Shown one piece after another: positions 61,866 through 64,000 of a stretch of 64,000 bases of DNA (position 1 is its first letter; each line of letters opens with the position of its first letter). The stretch spans positions 1-64,000 of the forward strand of contig JAJYUB010000009.1 of NCBI GenBank assembly GCA_021792795.1. Reading direction: 5' to 3'. The notes beneath the pieces are model-generated. The model did not search any database. It saw only the letters and a program-made list of their open reading frames with translations, and was not told the DNA's origin. Source of the DNA: Acidobacteriota bacterium (GTDB lineage Bacteria > Acidobacteriota > Terriglobia > Terriglobales > Acidobacteriaceae). Made by a program: the position numbers and the translations under genes.

Positions 61866-62363
61866 GTACAAAACTCCTTCAGCAACAAACGCTGGACAAT
61901 CCTCTGCAATGGCAGTGCCGAAGAGCATTACTCGCTCGGCCATGCGGAACGTTTTTCGGCCGAACGGCGCAATTGGCCACGCCCGGAACGATTCATCTTG
62001 TCCTATCCTACCGCCTCGCCCCGGCCCTGAAATGTTGCGCCCTTCTCCGGCTCGTTCCAAGGGCCCGGGGAATCGCCGTTGCCGTGCGCGCTGGGATCGC
62101 TATTAGAATTCCAGGTGGAAGTAGAATACTGTTTAGCGGAAGTATACGTGATTGAATTCTCTTCGACGAAAAACCATAGCCTGCAAATCGTAATCGCACG
62201 GCAATCACCCACTCTGTCTCGGCAGGTTTCGCGGGGGCCATGGCTGCGGCAACGAAACCGGCTCCATCGCGTCCCAGGATTTGCAACGCGAGAACCGCGT
62301 ATTAGGAAAACAGTCTCGCAACACGAAAGAATTGAACCTACGCTCCGGGAGAATTTTTTTGAG
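61866..62363. other. Divergent intergenic region
   Basis: This 498-base gap separates two divergent carbohydrate genes and should hold both promoters. The only structure I see is an imperfect palindrome. GGTTTCG at 62225-62231 pairs with CGAAACC at 62253-62259 around a GCCATGGC core, which could be an operator. No clear -35/-10 pair, riboswitch or small gene was found. Confidence 0.4.
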
Positions 62364-64000
62364 ATGAGAATGACGCGTTTCTTATTTTTGCCTTGCATCG
62401 GGCTAGCTTTCTTACTGTCCTCCAATGTGGCGCACAGCCAGACTACGACCGCCACGCCAGAATCGAACAACGCTGTACGCGGATGGGAAGGGACGATTAC
62501 GATCCCAACCTATAAGCTTGGTCCTGCGGATCCGAATCCGGCATTTTCGCTGATCAGCAAGTCTCCCGTGTATCCGTACACCATGCTGGACAATCTTACG
62601 GACGATCGCGTGTCGACGACATACCGCGCGATTTATCTCGAAAACAAATATTTGAAGATAACCATCCTGCCCGACCTGGGTGGCCATGTCTATTCCGTGT
62701 ACGACAAAATCGACCACCGCGAAGTTCTCTATCGCGACAACGTCATCAAGTATGGCCTGGTCGGACCGCGGGGCGCGTGGATCTCCGGCGGCATGGAGTT
62801 TAGTTTCCCTTTCGCCCACACCACCGATACGGTGTCATCGGTCAACTCCTTGCTGCGCCACAATGCGGATGGCAGCGCCACTTCTGTTGTCGGCGCGATT
62901 GACTGGGTCTCCAACATGCATTGGGAAATCTCCATCACCCTGCGGTCGAACACCGCGCGCGTGGAAGAGGGTGTGACGCTGTTTAATTCCACGCCGCAGA
63001 ATCATCTCTACCTTTTCTGGACGAACACTGCCGTCAGGGCCACCGACGACCTGCAATACATCTACCCGATGCGAGAAACCATTTATGACGATCCGTTCGC
63101 GATCGCGCAGAGCTGGCCAATCTGGAAGGGCGTCGATCAGAGTTGGTATAAGAACGATGCCGGCGCCATGGCCGCCTTTGGACGCGACGTGCAGAGGAAT
63201 TTCTTCGGCATTTATTACCACGCGTCCAACTACGGCGTCGTCCATGTGGCCGATTTCCGCCAGGATCCAGGCAAGAAAATATGGACCTGGGGAACCGCGC
63301 CCGTTGGAAAAATCTGGGACCACATTCTGAGCGACAACGACGGCTCGTATAACGAAATTCAGAGCGGACGTTTCTACACCCAGGGCTATCGTGAGTTTAT
63401 GAATCCGCGCCGCGTCGAAAACTGGACCGAATACTGGTATCCGGTACGCGGATTGGATGGCGGATTTGTCGAAGCCACAAATCAGTTTGCGATCAACGCG
63501 GTCTTTCCGGCGGACAATTCATCGCAGGCGCATGTCAAACTGCTTGTCAGCCCTGTTGCCGACATTGCCGATGCGACCGTAGTGGTGAAGCAAGGCTCCA
63601 ACGTGCTGCGCCAGTTTCATCACGTTCACTTCGCTCCGCTGCAAACGGAAAGCTACGCCATCCCCGTTCAGAACGTGAAAGACGCAAAGAAAACTCTCAG
63701 CGTTGAAATCCTCTCCTCACAAAGCAAGACTTTGCTGCAGTGGTCGGCGGCCGAACCCATCGATGGAAATCCAAATTTCATCCCGATGGCCGGAAAGCCG
63801 ATCGCCCAGTCAATTCCGATCAATGCGCAAACACCTATCGAGCAACTGTATCTGCAAGGAGTGTTCCTGGAAAAGACAGGCGACAAACTGGGAGCGCTCA
63901 AGTTCTTCGATCGCGTGCTTGCGCAGGACTCTGGATATGTTCCAGCGCTGCTGAAGGAGGCGTGGTACAGCTATAGCGCTGCGGACTTCAAAAAGGCCGA
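62364..64000 (+). CDS. DUF5107-domain secreted protein (3' end outside window)
   Basis: The gene starts at the ATG at 62364, or the one at 62370, and is cut by the window end after about 545 residues. A signal peptide ends near NVAHSQ. The DUF5107 part has YLKITILPDLGGHVYSVYDK, LVGPRGAWISGGMEFSFPFA and later a beta-sandwich. The last 60 residues look like the first TPR (QLYLQGVFLEKTGDKLGALK, then FFDRVLAQDSGYVPALLKEA). DUF5107 with TPR is found in carbohydrate-processing loci and resembles a mutarotase or glycoside-binding fold. It is divergent from two sugar isomerase genes. Confidence 0.88.
   Translation, partial: MRMTRFLFLPCIGLAFLLSSNVAHSQTTTATPESNNAVRGWEGTITIPTYKLGPADPNPAFSLISKSPVYPYTMLDNLTDDRVSTTYRAIYLENKYLKITILPDLGGHVYSVYDKIDHREVLYRDNVIKYGLVGPRGAWISGGMEFSFPFAHTTDTVSSVNSLLRHNADGSATSVVGAIDWVSNMHWEISITLRSNTARVEEGVTLFNSTPQNHLYLFWTNTAVRATDDLQYIYPMRETIYDDPFAIAQSWPIWKGVDQSWYKNDAGAMAAFGRDVQRNFFGIYYHASNYGVVHVADFRQDPGKKIWTWGTAPVGKIWDHILSDNDGSYNEIQSGRFYTQGYREFMNPRRVENWTEYWYPVRGLDGGFVEATNQFAINAVFPADNSSQAHVKLLVSPVADIADATVVVKQGSNVLRQFHHVHFAPLQTESYAIPVQNVKDAKKTLSVEILSSQSKTLLQWSAAEPIDGNPNFIPMAGKPIAQSIPINAQTPIEQLYLQGVFLEKTGDKLGALKFFDRVLAQDSGYVPALLKEAWYSYSAADFKKA

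Overview
The window looks like a stretch of chromosome from an acidobacterium (Acidobacteriota, probably Terriglobia/Acidobacteriales). This is inferred, not proven. The grounds are a GC-rich composition, many secreted or lipoprotein genes of types common in that phylum (a YVTN-type beta-propeller, a DUF885 protein, a DUF5107 protein, a BNR-repeat protein), a 43-residue membrane protein and a GRPK-hook protein of kinds I associate with acidobacteria, and two copies of a long inverted repeat beginning GTCATTCTGAACG.

Layout. 1-1450: a decayed end with a tyrosine-recombinase remnant, stem-loops, an orphan gene bracketed by a 16-bp direct repeat, and tRNA-Leu(UAA). 1.5-12.4 kb: lytic transglycosylase, ECF sigma factor with anti-sigma factor, metallo-beta-lactamase-fold hydrolase, hydroxyacyl-CoA dehydrogenase, DsbA-like protein, NAD synthetase and an exopolysaccharide-priming transferase. 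12.8-16.2 kb: MlaF-type ATPase, MobA, M20 peptidase and rhodanese on the minus strand. 16.3-20.4 kb: an NtrC-type regulator, its histidine kinase and a lipoprotein. 20.4-27.4 kb: NAD kinase, TlyA, beta-propeller lipoprotein, YdcF, TsaC, then divergently an RNA methyltransferase and RarA. 27.4-33.1 kb: DsbD, a CoA-binding protein, prfB with its programmed frameshift, and Lnt. 33.2-46.2 kb: amino-acid permease with a large soluble tail, GRPK-hook protein, UPF0173 hydrolase, cytochrome P450, glycine oxidase, a DNA methyltransferase fused to a nuclease-like domain, and a menC-like/GNAT/mazG run. 46.2-52.6 kb: prepilin peptidase, TPR protein, SET-domain protein with a histone-like tail, and the classical dnaX-ybaB-recR cluster. 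52.9-57.3 kb: BNR protein, DUF885 protein and proC. 57.4-60.0 kb: a PIN toxin/antitoxin pair, a deleted and frameshifted hypF-hypE relic, and an intact nickel-type permease. 60.0-64.0 kb: two TIM-barrel sugar isomerase-like proteins and a DUF5107 protein that runs off the end.

Most of the window is ordinary housekeeping and envelope biology. The parts most worth a second look are the hydrogenase-maturation relic beside a surviving metal permease, the cassette-like structure near the tRNA, the SET protein with its lysine-rich tail, the methyltransferase-nuclease fusion, the menC/GNAT pair (more likely amino-acid racemisation than menaquinone synthesis), and the dispersed inverted repeats. I saw no CRISPR array, rRNA, intact insertion sequence or prophage.
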